This document shows, piece after piece, positions 28,092 to 39,089 of a stretch of 64,000 nt of DNA. Origin of the DNA: Paracoccaceae bacterium (lineage in GTDB: Bacteria; Pseudomonadota; Alphaproteobacteria; Rhodobacterales; Rhodobacteraceae); assembly GCA_902602765.1 (NCBI GenBank), contig CACKSH010000002.1:117420-181419 (forward strand). Reading direction: 5' to 3'. A model generated the notes under the pieces. It saw only the letters and a list, made by a program, of their open reading frames with translations. It was not told the origin of the DNA and did not search any database. Both the position numbers and the translations under genes were made by a program. Numbering within the stretch: the stretch's first letter is position 1; each line of letters starts with the position of its first letter.

Positions 28092-31027
28092 AAAATTTCA
28101 ATTTCACATTTATCGGATGTATCCCATTCGCCATAACGTGAGATTTGATCGTATGGGGAATAATCTTCTTTTGCAAAAAGAGCACGTCGAGCCTTAAAAC
28201 CTGTGTTTGGCATGAAATAAGCGTCTATCAATTCACCTAGTTTAATTTCAAATTCGCCTAAACTTTCCAAGTGAGTTGGTATGTATACTTCGTTTACATT
28301 TGGCTTAAGCGGCACAAAAGAGGCAACTTTGCTTTCAAATTTGCTAAGCCCTTTTAATCCACCCTTTTGTAACATCAAGCAGAGTAAATAAAGTTGTTTA
28401 TCATAAGCAACTTGCTGTTTTAACGATGGCAACGTACCAGATTTATAATCATAAATAATTGCATCACCGCTATCCCTCAAATCTACTCTGTCGACTTTAC
28501 CAGATATTTCAAAATCCTTATCCTTAATCTTAAATTTACCAATTCTCTCAAAAGCTAAAGGGGTAGCCTCATTATGCCGCTCTATCTCTTTGTTAATAAA
28601 TGACTCTGATAAATCGTTTATCCCCTTCATCCAGAACTTTTGTAGAATTTTATTTGAAGTACTGAATTTTATTACTTCAGATGCTATTTTATGTAGATTG
28701 TTTATATGATCTTTTAAATTCGCTTCATCATTCCAAGTCATCATGAATTTCTCGAAGATTGAATGGTAAACGATCCCTCGTAATGCATAAGCCGAGAACT
28801 TATCCAGACGGTCTAAGGGTTCAATTTTTAAAATATGACGAGCATATATAGAGTAAGGATCACGGATTAGAGTTTTGATTTCTGTTACCGATAGTTTTTT
28901 TGGCCTTACTTTTACAGGAGGAATTGGTTCAGGCCTGGATGGCTTTTTTATTTGTTTTGTTTTTTCTAGTTCATTTATCAATAAAAGATGTTTAGCTCCC
29001 CGACTGCGCATATTTTCAAGAGCACGTCTCCCTCCGTTAGAAGTTAGCCCCTCCAGTAGGTTAATTAACCTACTTAGCCAACGCGAGGGAGTTGTCTCTG
29101 CCTCAGAATTTCTTTTAGACCTAGTTATCCAAACTTCCTTTGCGCCCATAGCTTGTTGGAAATCATGAGCTGCCAGACCTATCCTTCTATCTGGCAACAG
29201 CAGCCCAGCATCTTTTCTCATTTTTCTATTCATCCATTGGTCAGAATCTGGCTGCGCTGGCCAAATTCCCTCATTTAAACCACTTAAAATAAGTAGATCT
29301 GTTCCATTTCCACGAGCCTCAAGTGTTCCCCAAATTAAAATATCATTATGCGAAATATGCGAATTTCTGACCTCATGATCCGAGAAAATTGTCTTAAGCA
29401 TCCTGTTATAGTCAAGCGAAGACATTAAGGGCGCTGACTCCGCCACCACAAACATATTATCGATTATCTTTTTTGCCATCTCACCAGCATCACGCTCCCA
29501 CAAAGCACTAGACATTTTGTTATTTGCCGGATCGCTACCAATTGCGAGGTAGTTGGAGTTAGAAATATGTTCTTCCAACCAATAACCTAATTTTTGGTAT
29601 CCGTCTTTTTGAACTTTCATTAAAAAAAATGAAAGCCATTTTACCCATTTATGCGTAAATTGCTGATTATTTTCTTTTAAAAAATTATTTAAATGATCAA
29701 CCCTTGGATCTATTATGGTATTTTTTCTGAGGAAAAATTCTAATCTTGATACTAGATGCAAATGTTTACCACGGTCTAATTCATCACTGTGACATATTGG
29801 GTTTTTTAACAATGCAATTAATTCAGATGAAGTTGGTGATCTATTTAAAAGCTCTGACACTTTTCTTAGAAACCGGCCCGGCAATGTTAGATGAAATGAA
29901 ATTCCTGCACTGTCATCTGGAATAATACCCCATCTCAATAGCTCTGCCGTCACCTGGCGAGTGAGCCTTCGATCTGGAGTAACCAGAGCAACTCTTTTGT
30001 TTTGATCAGCTGCCTTTCTTAAGAGCATTGCAATAGCCAAAGCTTCTTGTCTTTGGTTATCAGCTTCAAATAAGCTTAACCCTTCACAGGCACTCTCCAA
30101 ACTTTCTAGCTTAGGGCCCTCTAACATCCAACTATCCGTGAATGGCGCTGGACGCAAAGCAAGGGAAATTAATTTGTTACGTGGGATGCTTGGGGGGGAA
30201 GCAACAGGCCAAATACCAACTTCTCTGAATTTAATATTTAGCTCTCCAAGCAGTTTAACAAATCGATACTGTGGATGATCTTCACCTACGAGTGGTTCAG
30301 AAATACTGCCAAAAACTGTTTCCGGCATATGAAAATCAAATCCTGGCAAAACGACAACACCATTAGGAAGCCCATAAATTCCTTTTATTAATTCTGAAGT
30401 CGTGCCTCGTGAACCAGTAGAGCCTGCTATGAAAATATAATTTTCTGGGGGATATTCTTCCCAAGCTCTTAGTAGCTTTAATACTTGATTTCGTTGAAAA
30501 CCTTCAGAGTCTGGTTCCAAACTCCTTTCCTCAAGATAGGTTACTACTATATCCATAAAGTGCAAAATACGCTGCCAATGACCCGAATGATCCTCTACGT
30601 TTAGATTTTTAATCATCATTGGTGTGACGTTCTCACCCTGCAATTCATCTATTAATTTTGCTAAATTATCAGTGAGATCATAAAGAGCTGATTTCGATGC
30701 TAAGTCAGGTTGTTGTTCGATCAATTTTTGAACCAGAACCATTAGCTCAAATCTGTATTGCAAGTGCGAATTGGGATTAGGATCTTTGAAAGTGCCAACC
30801 AATTCTGATAAATCGGATAAAACATATACTTTAGGAATTAAGACTGTATCGAGTGATGCAAACTCCTCCAACAGCCTAATTCGCATACGGTTAGTATTTA
30901 CAATTATATTTACACGCGCCAAAATTTCTGGAGAATAAGCAGAAAAAAAATTAAAAACTCCAGAAGCTAACGACCTTGGAAAATCTGCTCCACAGGGCAT
31001 TCCAAATATTTTTTTATTTAATTCCAT
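28088..31027 (-). CDS. addB: Double-strand break repair protein AddB
   Basis: 979 aa, C-terminal PD-(D/E)XK nuclease (GKVDRVDLRDSGDAIIYDYKSG); pairs with addA. Confidence 0.95.
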   Translation of the reverse strand: MELNKKIFGMPCGADFPRSLASGVFNFFSAYSPEILARVNIIVNTNRMRIRLLEEFASLDTVLIPKVYVLSDLSELVGTFKDPNPNSHLQYRFELMVLVQKLIEQQPDLASKSALYDLTDNLAKLIDELQGENVTPMMIKNLNVEDHSGHWQRILHFMDIVVTYLEERSLEPDSEGFQRNQVLKLLRAWEEYPPENYIFIAGSTGSRGTTSELIKGIYGLPNGVVVLPGFDFHMPETVFGSISEPLVGEDHPQYRFVKLLGELNIKFREVGIWPVASPPSIPRNKLISLALRPAPFTDSWMLEGPKLESLESACEGLSLFEADNQRQEALAIAMLLRKAADQNKRVALVTPDRRLTRQVTAELLRWGIIPDDSAGISFHLTLPGRFLRKVSELLNRSPTSSELIALLKNPICHSDELDRGKHLHLVSRLEFFLRKNTIIDPRVDHLNNFLKENNQQFTHKWVKWLSFFLMKVQKDGYQKLGYWLEEHISNSNYLAIGSDPANNKMSSALWERDAGEMAKKIIDNMFVVAESAPLMSSLDYNRMLKTIFSDHEVRNSHISHNDILIWGTLEARGNGTDLLILSGLNEGIWPAQPDSDQWMNRKMRKDAGLLLPDRRIGLAAHDFQQAMGAKEVWITRSKRNSEAETTPSRWLSRLINLLEGLTSNGGRRALENMRSRGAKHLLLINELEKTKQIKKPSRPEPIPPVKVRPKKLSVTEIKTLIRDPYSIYARHILKIEPLDRLDKFSAYALRGIVYHSIFEKFMMTWNDEANLKDHINNLHKIASEVIKFSTSNKILQKFWMKGINDLSESFINKEIERHNEATPLAFERIGKFKIKDKDFEISGKVDRVDLRDSGDAIIYDYKSGTLPSLKQQVAYDKQLYLLCLMLQKGGLKGLSKFESKVASFVPLKPNVNEVYIPTHLESLGEFEIKLGELIDAYFMPNTGFKARRALFAKEDYSPYDQISRYGEWDTSDKCEIEIL

Positions 31028-31074
31028 AGGAGTGAAAAAATAGGGGTATTTCTAGCCTTAATCAAGCTACCAAA

Positions 31075-31605
31075 TCAATCTTTTCTAGCAACATATTGCT
31101 TTTGTTTCGCATTATAACTTTCAGAAATTTTTTCGATGCGCTGGGCCCAACTATCAGAAGAAGCCCAGCTAAATTTTACCATTCTTTCCTGTTCAGCAGT
31201 TATTAAAATCTCTAAACTCAGGGAGGTTTCCGGCACAATATCAACCGCCAGCTCTGGCCATTCAATTAAACAGATTTTATCCTCAAAAGCTTCCGAAAGG
31301 CCAAGTTCTATCAAACCTGCTGCATTAGTAAGACGATATAAATCCACATGCCAAATTTCGCCTAACTTGGTCTCGTATGTCTGAACTAGAGTAAATGTTG
31401 GCGATGGCACTTCTTCTGGAAAAGTTTGTTGGGATTGAATGAGTTTTCTGGAAAAATAGCTTTTTCCAGCCCCTATTTCTCCCTTAAGCAATAATATGTC
31501 ATTACTCTTTATAATTTGACCAGTTAGTATGGCTAACTCGGCCATTTCCTGCTCATTACTAATTTCAATTTCAAATGTCTGTTTGAGCAAAATAAATTCT
31601 TTCAT
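31075..31605 (-). CDS. tsaE: tRNA threonylcarbamoyladenosine biosynthesis ATPase TsaE
   Basis: LLKGEIGAGKSYFSRKLIQ, SPTFTLVQTYE, WHVDLYRL. Confidence 0.95.
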   Translation of the reverse strand: MKEFILLKQTFEIEISNEQEMAELAILTGQIIKSNDILLLKGEIGAGKSYFSRKLIQSQQTFPEEVPSPTFTLVQTYETKLGEIWHVDLYRLTNAAGLIELGLSEAFEDKICLIEWPELAVDIVPETSLSLEILITAEQERMVKFSWASSDSWAQRIEKISESYNAKQKQYVARKD

Positions 31606-31657
31606 AAGCTATTATAAATGTATTTGATCTTCCGGCTCTGATATAAATTCTAAACTG

Positions 31658-33049
31658 CTAAAATACATTTAAGTTTTCGTTCTCCCCTGATAAATTTTTC
31701 TTCTTTTCAATATCTGAGCGTGTCCAAGAAATCTCTACAACCGCACCTATCTGACCATCATTGTCTAAAACCTCAACTGATCTTGACGCACCATTTGAAA
31801 AGTTAAGCTTTGCATTCGTTCGCTCAAGTAACGTTTTTGCTATAAACAAACCAAGTCCCATCCCTTCATACTCTATTTGCTTATTTCGCACTGAAGAAGA
31901 TTTTCGATAACTAACAAATGGATCCCCTATCCTTGAAATCATTTGCACAGGAAACCCCGGTCCATCATCATTTATTGTAATTTTTATGTCTGCCTCACTC
32001 CAACTAAGAATAATCCAAACCTTACTATCAGCAAAATCAATTGCATTTTGGATCATATTTCTCAAACCATGAATTATCTCTGGGAGACGCTGAATTACTG
32101 GCTGGGATATATCTTCTTTTGATTTCAGATTTAGCTCAAAAATTATCTCTACCCCCCGATCCAAGTGAGGTTCTGCTGCTTCGCGAATTACTTCTGATAC
32201 TGGTGCATTACGCATATGCTGATCATCTTTACCAGCCTGACCCATAGACTGAAGAATATCACGGCAACGATCTGCTTGATCTCTTATAAGTAAAGCATCT
32301 TCCAAAAGCTCTTTTCGATCCTTTAGTTCATCCATAAGTTCACTACTAGCCAATTTAATAGTTGCCAATGGTGTTCCGAGCTCATGCGCCGCAGCTGCTA
32401 CGACTCCCCCTAAGTCTGTAAGTTTCTGTTCTCTTGAAAGTGCCATTTGCGTTGCAAATAATGCATCCGACATATCGTTAACTTCAACCGTTACTTTACG
32501 AGAATAGAAACTCAAAAATAACATTGAGATAACAATTGCAGTCCAGTTTCCAAAAATAAAAATATTGGGAACTCTTAAAACAAATCCTTGCTCTGTTAAT
32601 AAAGGATAATTGTAATTAGCCAATACAGTTACTGCAACTATAGCTATAATACCTAGTGAAAGTGTATACCTTAGAGGTAGTGAGGTCGCAGAAATAGCAA
32701 CTGGAGCGATCACTAAAACTGCAAATGGATTGTTTAGTCCACCAGTAAAAAAAAGTAGCAACAGTAATTGAAGAAGATCAAATAATATCATGGCCATATT
32801 TTGTTTTTCCGATAACCGTTCATTTTTTGGAAAAACAAACATAGCCACAAGATTACCTGCCACCGAAATTCCAATGGCAAAAATAATTAAATCAAGCTCT
32901 AAACGTAGGTTGTAAAACTGAACTGCCACTAAAACTGCCGCACTTTGACCAAGTATCGCGACCCAGCGTAATAAAATCATTGTACGCAATCTAATCCATT
33001 GACTACGCTGATTATCTCTTGAAATTATTACTGCATTTTCGGGTATCAT
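31658..33049 (-). CDS. regB: Redox-responsive sensor histidine kinase RegB/PrrB
   Basis: 6-TM N-terminus, GGLNNPF quinone motif, AAHELGTPLATIKL H-box, DRCRDILQSMGQAGKDD; divergent from senC/regA. Confidence 0.95.
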   Translation of the reverse strand: MIPENAVIISRDNQRSQWIRLRTMILLRWVAILGQSAAVLVAVQFYNLRLELDLIIFAIGISVAGNLVAMFVFPKNERLSEKQNMAMILFDLLQLLLLLFFTGGLNNPFAVLVIAPVAISATSLPLRYTLSLGIIAIVAVTVLANYNYPLLTEQGFVLRVPNIFIFGNWTAIVISMLFLSFYSRKVTVEVNDMSDALFATQMALSREQKLTDLGGVVAAAAHELGTPLATIKLASSELMDELKDRKELLEDALLIRDQADRCRDILQSMGQAGKDDQHMRNAPVSEVIREAAEPHLDRGVEIIFELNLKSKEDISQPVIQRLPEIIHGLRNMIQNAIDFADSKVWIILSWSEADIKITINDDGPGFPVQMISRIGDPFVSYRKSSSVRNKQIEYEGMGLGLFIAKTLLERTNAKLNFSNGASRSVEVLDNDGQIGAVVEISWTRSDIEKKKNLSGENENLNVF

Positions 33050-33123
33050 TGTCGCACCCTCGTTATTTTGTAAGATATTCTCTATAGCATATGTATAACA
33101 AGGTACTGAGTTAGTTCAAGAAA

Positions 33124-33759
33124 ATGACGAATATGAAAAATATTGTTTACTTATCGGCCGCGTCGTTGATCATACTAGTCAGTCTGACATATTTAGCTAC
33201 AACGCCAATCTGGCCGTTTAATGAAGAAGATACGTTCGCTCAGTGCCGAAATTCGAAAGTAACTGGAGGTTCCGGAAATATTGGAGGCCCGCTTGAGTTA
33301 GTTTCTACCAATGGAAACACTGTGACAGATGTAGAAATATTTTCGAAACCCTCTTTAGTGTACTTCGGATACACATTCTGTCCCGACGTTTGTCCATTGC
33401 ATGTTTCAAGAAATGCTGATGCTGTTGATATGCTTGAGGAGCGGGGCATCCAAACAATACCCGTTTTTATATCAGTTGATCCAAGACGAGATACACCAGA
33501 AGTTTTACAAGAATTTACTGAAATGATCCATCCGCGAATGCTTGCATTTACCGGAAGCGAGGAGCAAGTAAGAGCAGCAAGTAAGGCTTATCGAACTTAC
33601 TTCAAAAAGCAAGAAAGTAATGATGAATACTACCTAGTAGATCATTCGACTATTACCTATTTAGTACTGCCAGAGCATGGTTTCGTAGAGTTTTTTAGAG
33701 CCGACACATCACCTGAGATTATGGCCGAGACTACAGCGTGTTTTGTCGAAAATACTTAA
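33124..33759 (+). CDS. senC: SCO/SenC (PrrC) copper chaperone
   Basis: YFGYTFCPDVCPLH copper motif; regB-senC-regA context. Confidence 0.95.
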   Translation: MTNMKNIVYLSAASLIILVSLTYLATTPIWPFNEEDTFAQCRNSKVTGGSGNIGGPLELVSTNGNTVTDVEIFSKPSLVYFGYTFCPDVCPLHVSRNADAVDMLEERGIQTIPVFISVDPRRDTPEVLQEFTEMIHPRMLAFTGSEEQVRAASKAYRTYFKKQESNDEYYLVDHSTITYLVLPEHGFVEFFRADTSPEIMAETTACFVENT

Positions 33760-33830
33760 ATTTACAAGACATTTGACGACAAAGTATTATCTTTCTAACA
33801 AAGCAACCGATAAAAGGCAGGAGACAACCC

Positions 33831-34385
33831 GTGAAAGAGGTTGAAAAACGATCAATTGGTGAAGATAACACACTACTAATTTTAGATGACGATGAACCAT
33901 TTCTGCGTCGTTTAGCAAAGGCTATGGAAAAACGTGGTTTTTCAGTAGAAACGGCAGGTTCAATTGCTGCGGGTAGTGCAATAGCCACAGCGCGCACTCC
34001 AGCTTACGCAGTCATTGATCTTAGACTTTCAGATGGAAATGGTTTGGACGTAGTAGAAATTTTACGTTCTAAACGGCCCGACTGTCGGATAGTCGTATTA
34101 ACGGGTTACGGGGCAATAGCAACGGCAGTTGCGGCGGTAAAAATTGGTGCTACCGATTACTTGTCAAAGCCAGCTGATGCAAATGATGTGATAAATGCTC
34201 TATTAACTAAAGATGATGAACTTCCACCGCCGCCAGAAAACCCGATGAGCGCAGACCGCGTAAGATGGGAACACATTCAGAGGGTTTATGAGCTTTGCGA
34301 CCGAAATGTCAGTGAAACTGCAAGACGCTTAAACATGCATAGAAGAACACTCCAACGCATATTAGCGAAAAGAAGTCCACGATAG
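33831..34385 (+). CDS. regA: Response regulator RegA/PrrA
   Basis: LILDDDEPFLRRLAKAMEKRGF receiver and C-terminal Fis-type HTH SETARRLNMHRRTLQRILAKRSPR. Confidence 0.97.
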   Translation: MKEVEKRSIGEDNTLLILDDDEPFLRRLAKAMEKRGFSVETAGSIAAGSAIATARTPAYAVIDLRLSDGNGLDVVEILRSKRPDCRIVVLTGYGAIATAVAAVKIGATDYLSKPADANDVINALLTKDDELPPPPENPMSADRVRWEHIQRVYELCDRNVSETARRLNMHRRTLQRILAKRSPR

Positions 34386-34913
34386 ATACTCATCGCATAA
34401 ATCGAATCTTTTCAAAATGCAATTCTGACCGTTTTGATTTTCACACTGCGCGTATTCGTAAAAACCTAAAGTATCATAGAATTTAATGGCTTCTTTGTTA
34501 ACAGAGCTTATTGTAGCGCTTATTGAGCGCATCTTTATTTTACTTGCATATGATTTAGTAGCACCAAAAAGTTTTTTCCCAGCACCAAGTCTTCGAGCAG
34601 TTTTGCTTATATAAGTAGCAATAAGCCCCCAATTCGATGGCAGCTTATCAATTCCCAACCAATTAGGATCTGACCATTCAAGAAATTGAAAGCCAATAAT
34701 CGAGTCACCTTGGACAGCTACATGACTGCAAATAGCAAATCGATTTTTAAAGAAATACTTTTCAAATTCCATTGCCGTAAAAATACGATTCTGCAGCGTA
34801 CTTCCACCCTCAATAATAATATTATTTAATAAATTAGACATTTCAATGATATCGTTGGAACCAGCGATTCGAACAGAAAATGGCATTAGATTTGATCCAA
34901 TAGATTTGAACAT
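34362..34913 (-). CDS. GNAT family N-acetyltransferase
   Basis: GNAT fold pattern (RRLGAGKKLFGATKSYA...FYDTLGFYEY). Confidence 0.85.
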   Translation of the reverse strand: MFKSIGSNLMPFSVRIAGSNDIIEMSNLLNNIIIEGGSTLQNRIFTAMEFEKYFFKNRFAICSHVAVQGDSIIGFQFLEWSDPNWLGIDKLPSNWGLIATYISKTARRLGAGKKLFGATKSYASKIKMRSISATISSVNKEAIKFYDTLGFYEYAQCENQNGQNCILKRFDLCDEYLSWTSFR

Positions 34914-35479
34914 TTATCTATGTAGTCTTTTCGGACTATAGCGGGTGGCCGGATCTGAATTGAAAATTGGGATAAATAGGACTTATCAAACTTTCCAAAA
35001 AACTTGTCGGCCTCATGTTTTGAAAAACCAGCTATTTCCATTGCTTCTAACCAAGCACTAACTTTATCAGCTTTCTTAATTTTCTTCTTAAGATGAGGAG
35101 AGACTTTTGCAGGCAAACCAAATCTTCTATGAATTGCTGCTGTAAGTTTATCATCTAGATTTTCATACCCGTAACCAACAGCAGCTTTGACAGGTGAAAT
35201 AAGGTCCCCAAGTACGTACTCTGGTGCATCGTGGAGCAGTGCTGCTAATTTAGCCTCTGAATTACTATTTGGGTTTAATTCGCTAAAAATCCTTTCTACT
35301 AGAAGTGAATGCTCAGCTACAGAATAAGGAAAGTCACCATTTGTTTGACCATTCCAACGAGCAACAAAGGACAAACCATGGGCTATGTCCTGAATTTCAA
35401 TATCTACTGGTGTGGGATCTAACAAATCTAATCTGCGGCCAGATAACATTCTTTGCCATGCACGTGCTGGTCTCATCAT
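34886..35479 (-). CDS. HD-domain phosphohydrolase (YfbR-like)
   Basis: SVAEHSLLV, LLHDAPEYVLGDL HD motifs. Confidence 0.88.
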   Translation of the reverse strand: MMRPARAWQRMLSGRRLDLLDPTPVDIEIQDIAHGLSFVARWNGQTNGDFPYSVAEHSLLVERIFSELNPNSNSEAKLAALLHDAPEYVLGDLISPVKAAVGYGYENLDDKLTAAIHRRFGLPAKVSPHLKKKIKKADKVSAWLEAMEIAGFSKHEADKFFGKFDKSYLSQFSIQIRPPAIVRKDYIDKCSNLLDQI

Positions 35480-35591
35480 TCCGCCTTCAAAAAAAGTATT
35501 TTCATCGATATTTTAAATACTTTAAACAATTTATTGATTAATTGCAGCCTTGTTTTAGTTGTGATAGCAGACGATAAAACGGAGTTTAAAA

Positions 35592-36980
35592 ATGGCCACT
35601 GATTACATAGTAAAAGATATCTCACTTGCAGAGTTTGGACGACGTGAACTCGATATAGCAGAGACAGAAATGCCAGGCCTAATAGCTCTCCGCAAAGAAT
35701 ACGGTAATTCTAAACCTCTCAAGGGAGCTAGAATTGTTGGTTCTTTGCATATGACGATACAAACTGCTGTTTTAATCGAAACATTAGCAGCTTTAGGTGC
35801 GGATGTAAGATGGGCATCTTGCAATATATTTTCCACGCAAGATCATGCGGCCGCGGCAGTTGCAAAAACTGGTATCCCTGTTTTTGCGATTAAGGGTCAA
35901 TCCTTAGAAGAACATTGGGATTACTTGGACCAATCATTTCAATTCGAAAATGGCCCTAATATGATTTTGGATGATGGCGGTGATGCGACACTTTATGTTC
36001 TTCTGGGTGCGAGGGCTGAGGCTGGCGAAGAGATACTTGCTGTCCCACAATCAGAAGAAGAAGAAGTCATAAAAGTACAAATCTATAAGAGAATTAAGAA
36101 GTCCCCTGGTTGGTTCACTAAAACCAGAGACAATATACGTGGTGTATCAGAAGAAACGACAACCGGAGTGCATAGACTTTATGAGCTCGTGAAAAATGGG
36201 CAACTCCCTTTTCCAGCTATTAACGTAAATGACTCTGTAACAAAGTCTAAGTTCGACAACAAATACGGATGCAAAGAGTCTTTGGTGGACGGCATTCGTA
36301 GAGCCACAGATACAATGATGGCTGGAAAAACAGCTGTTGTGTGTGGTTATGGCGACGTTGGCAAGGGCTCTTCTGCATCACTGCGAGGCGCAGGAGCACG
36401 CGTTAAAGTCACAGAGGTTGATCCAATTTGCGCATTACAAGCCGCAATGGATGGCTTTGAAGTTGTTGTCCTGGAGGATGTGGTCTCGGATGCAGATATT
36501 TTTATAACAACGACAGGAAACAAAGATGTCATTCGTTTAGAGCATATGAGAGAAATGAAAGATATGGCCATTGTTGGAAATATTGGGCATTTTGATAACG
36601 AAATTCAAGTTTCAAGCCTGCGCAACCACAAGTGGACAAACATTAAAGAACAAGTTGACATGATAGAAATGCCAAATGGCAATAGACTTATCCTTTTATC
36701 TGAAGGTCGCCTTCTGAACTTAGGAAATGCGACCGGCCATCCATCGTTTGTTATGTCTGCATCCTTTACTAATCAAGTACTTGCACAAATGGAATTATGG
36801 ACAAATAGTAAAAACTATAAAAATGAGGTTTTTATTTTACCCAAGCATCTAGATGAAAAAGTAGCACGACTACATTTGGATAGAATTGGTGTTAAACTAA
36901 CAAAGTTAGCAACGGACCAAGCCGATTATATTGGAGTTACGCCAGAGGGTCCTTATAAACCAGAGCATTATAGATATTAA
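35592..36980 (+). CDS. ahcY: Adenosylhomocysteinase
   Basis: [34 protein letters not shown]; full length. Confidence 0.98.
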   Translation: MATDYIVKDISLAEFGRRELDIAETEMPGLIALRKEYGNSKPLKGARIVGSLHMTIQTAVLIETLAALGADVRWASCNIFSTQDHAAAAVAKTGIPVFAIKGQSLEEHWDYLDQSFQFENGPNMILDDGGDATLYVLLGARAEAGEEILAVPQSEEEEVIKVQIYKRIKKSPGWFTKTRDNIRGVSEETTTGVHRLYELVKNGQLPFPAINVNDSVTKSKFDNKYGCKESLVDGIRRATDTMMAGKTAVVCGYGDVGKGSSASLRGAGARVKVTEVDPICALQAAMDGFEVVVLEDVVSDADIFITTTGNKDVIRLEHMREMKDMAIVGNIGHFDNEIQVSSLRNHKWTNIKEQVDMIEMPNGNRLILLSEGRLLNLGNATGHPSFVMSASFTNQVLAQMELWTNSKNYKNEVFILPKHLDEKVARLHLDRIGVKLTKLATDQADYIGVTPEGPYKPEHYRY

Positions 36981-36987
36981 CTAAGAT

Positions 36988-37947
36988 TTATTCTTGCCTT
37001 TGCGGCCTGGATAAAAGGTTTTGGATCGCGTGCGTCAAAGAAATCTTACCTAAAACAAGGTTATTAATAACAGCCATCACTGGCGTATCTACCTCGAACT
37101 CTTTTGCCTTTAAAACTATCGCACTAGAAGTACTAACACCCTCAACAGTGATATTTTTATCAAAAGACTGCTGTTTTCCAAGTGCAAGACCATATTGATA
37201 GTTTCTAGATTCGGAGGACATGCACGTTAAACTTAAATCTCCTAATCCAGACAATCCGAATAGTGTCTCCGGCTTAGCGCCAAAATAAGGTGCAATATTA
37301 ACAATTTCAGAATAACCACGGGTCATCAGTGCGGCACGAGAACTACTCCCATAGCCAGCACCAATAGTGACCCCACATCCAATAGCAATAACATTCTTCA
37401 ACGCCCCGCCAAGTTCTGCTCCTATTGGATCATTAGACCAATAAAGTCTTAATATCTCTGTACCTAATTCTTTTTGAATATATTTTGCCAAACCTTCTAT
37501 CTTAGAAGCGATAGTAAGAGCGGTTGGAAAACCTGATGCTAAATCAGAAGCAAAGCTTGGGCCAGTTAATACAGCTGTCTTTTCTGATGCTATTTCAAGA
37601 ATTGCGGTTGGACCCAAACCAGAGGAGACTTCAAACCCTTTACAACAAGCTACTAATATCTTTCCCTTCAAAATTGATCCATGCATCTCCACCAAAGACC
37701 TTAACTGTTGCATGGGTACGGCAATCAATACTATTGAGCAGTCCTTAATTTCAGCAATATCATTAGTCGCTATGATCTGTTCAGGCAGAATGTAGCCAGG
37801 CAATCTGAGCCGGTTTTCTCTTGCTTCCTGAATAGATTTTACTGTACCGTGATTTAGGGTCCAAAGTTTTAGCTTTTTATTTGGGGTTGATAAGGCAATC
37901 GACAGAGAAGTTCCAAAAGCCCCAGCCCCAATAATTCCCACAGTCAT
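36988..37947 (-). CDS. gpsA: NAD(P)H-dependent glycerol-3-phosphate dehydrogenase
   Basis: [31 protein letters not shown]. Confidence 0.96.
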   Translation of the reverse strand: MTVGIIGAGAFGTSLSIALSTPNKKLKLWTLNHGTVKSIQEARENRLRLPGYILPEQIIATNDIAEIKDCSIVLIAVPMQQLRSLVEMHGSILKGKILVACCKGFEVSSGLGPTAILEIASEKTAVLTGPSFASDLASGFPTALTIASKIEGLAKYIQKELGTEILRLYWSNDPIGAELGGALKNVIAIGCGVTIGAGYGSSSRAALMTRGYSEIVNIAPYFGAKPETLFGLSGLGDLSLTCMSSESRNYQYGLALGKQQSFDKNITVEGVSTSSAIVLKAKEFEVDTPVMAVINNLVLGKISLTHAIQNLLSRPQRQE

Positions 37948-39053
37948 GCTTTAGCCCCTCTTTTTCCACTGCCCAGCATAGGTGGTTTTTTTTCGTCGAG
38001 TGGCCAACGAGATCTCGGTGATAAAGTATAATCATCCTCCTGCCCAAGATCATAAAGCTCTCCCGCAGCATGTGCTATCATAGCTGCATTATCAGTACAA
38101 AGTTCAAGCGGTGGTGCAGTAAAGTTAATTTCTAAACCATTGCAAAGTGACAGTAAATTCGAACGTATTTTTTTGTTTGCAGCCACTCCACCTACAATTG
38201 CAAAAGTTTTTATGTCTGAAATTTTTTTTCTCACTTCAACTATTGCTCTCTTTGATTTTTCCACTAGAACATCAGAGATTGCAGCTTGAAAACTAGCTGC
38301 AAAATCTTTAACATCATGCTCATATAAACCGCCTTGTTGTGTATCTAAATCCTTCAGAGACCTAGATAAAGCAGTCTTCAATCCAGAAAATGACATATCA
38401 CAATCGTTTCGATTGAGGAGAGGTCTGGGAAAATCAAATCGTCCAGAATCACCATTAATAGATGCTTTTTCAATAGATGGACCCCCTGGTTGTTCTAAAC
38501 CAAGAAGACGTGCAGTTTTATCAAAAGCCTCTCCTGGAGCGTCGTCAATAGTGCCACCTATCCGCGAAAATTTATTTGCACATTCAACCTGAATAAATTG
38601 GCAATGACCTCCTGATGCAAGTAAAATTAAATAAGGATATTCTATATTTTCAGTAAGTCTTGGCGTCAGTGCATGACCCGCCAGATGATTAACTCCGACC
38701 AAAGGTAAATTACCACCATACGCTAAGCCTTTAGCACACATCACACCAGCAACCACCCCTCCTATTAAACCTGGGCCAGCAGTAACACCAATTAAATCTA
38801 CATTTTCTAAACTTAATTTTGCTTCTTTAAATGAGTTTTTTACGACAGTATCCACTCTCTCGGCGTGCGCTCTTGCGGCAATCTCTGGAACTACGCCGCC
38901 ATATTTTTCATGCAATGTATTTTGGTTAACGACTACCGATGAAAGTATTTTAGAATTACCATTTTCGTATGATACTATAGCAGCAGCTGTATCATCGCAG
39001 CTACTCTCTATGCCTAAAATTATACGAGCAGATAACTTCAATTTAAATCCCAT
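37944..39053 (-). CDS. tsaD: tRNA N6-adenosine threonylcarbamoyltransferase TsaD
   Basis: [27 protein letters not shown]. Confidence 0.97.
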   Translation of the reverse strand: MGFKLKLSARIILGIESSCDDTAAAIVSYENGNSKILSSVVVNQNTLHEKYGGVVPEIAARAHAERVDTVVKNSFKEAKLSLENVDLIGVTAGPGLIGGVVAGVMCAKGLAYGGNLPLVGVNHLAGHALTPRLTENIEYPYLILLASGGHCQFIQVECANKFSRIGGTIDDAPGEAFDKTARLLGLEQPGGPSIEKASINGDSGRFDFPRPLLNRNDCDMSFSGLKTALSRSLKDLDTQQGGLYEHDVKDFAASFQAAISDVLVEKSKRAIVEVRKKISDIKTFAIVGGVAANKKIRSNLLSLCNGLEINFTAPPLELCTDNAAMIAHAAGELYDLGQEDDYTLSPRSRWPLDEKKPPMLGSGKRGAKA

Positions 39054-39089
39054 TGTGTGAAAGTTTCAGGCCAGTTACCATTACAGTAT

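Noticed and set aside
34850-34880. TTCGAAC-like T-loop suggesting a tRNA
   Set aside because: Lies inside the GNAT CDS and has no acceptor or anticodon stem.
35480-35591. SAH or SAM riboswitch before ahcY
   Set aside because: Checked for the conserved SAH-riboswitch core; not present in this 112-bp gap.
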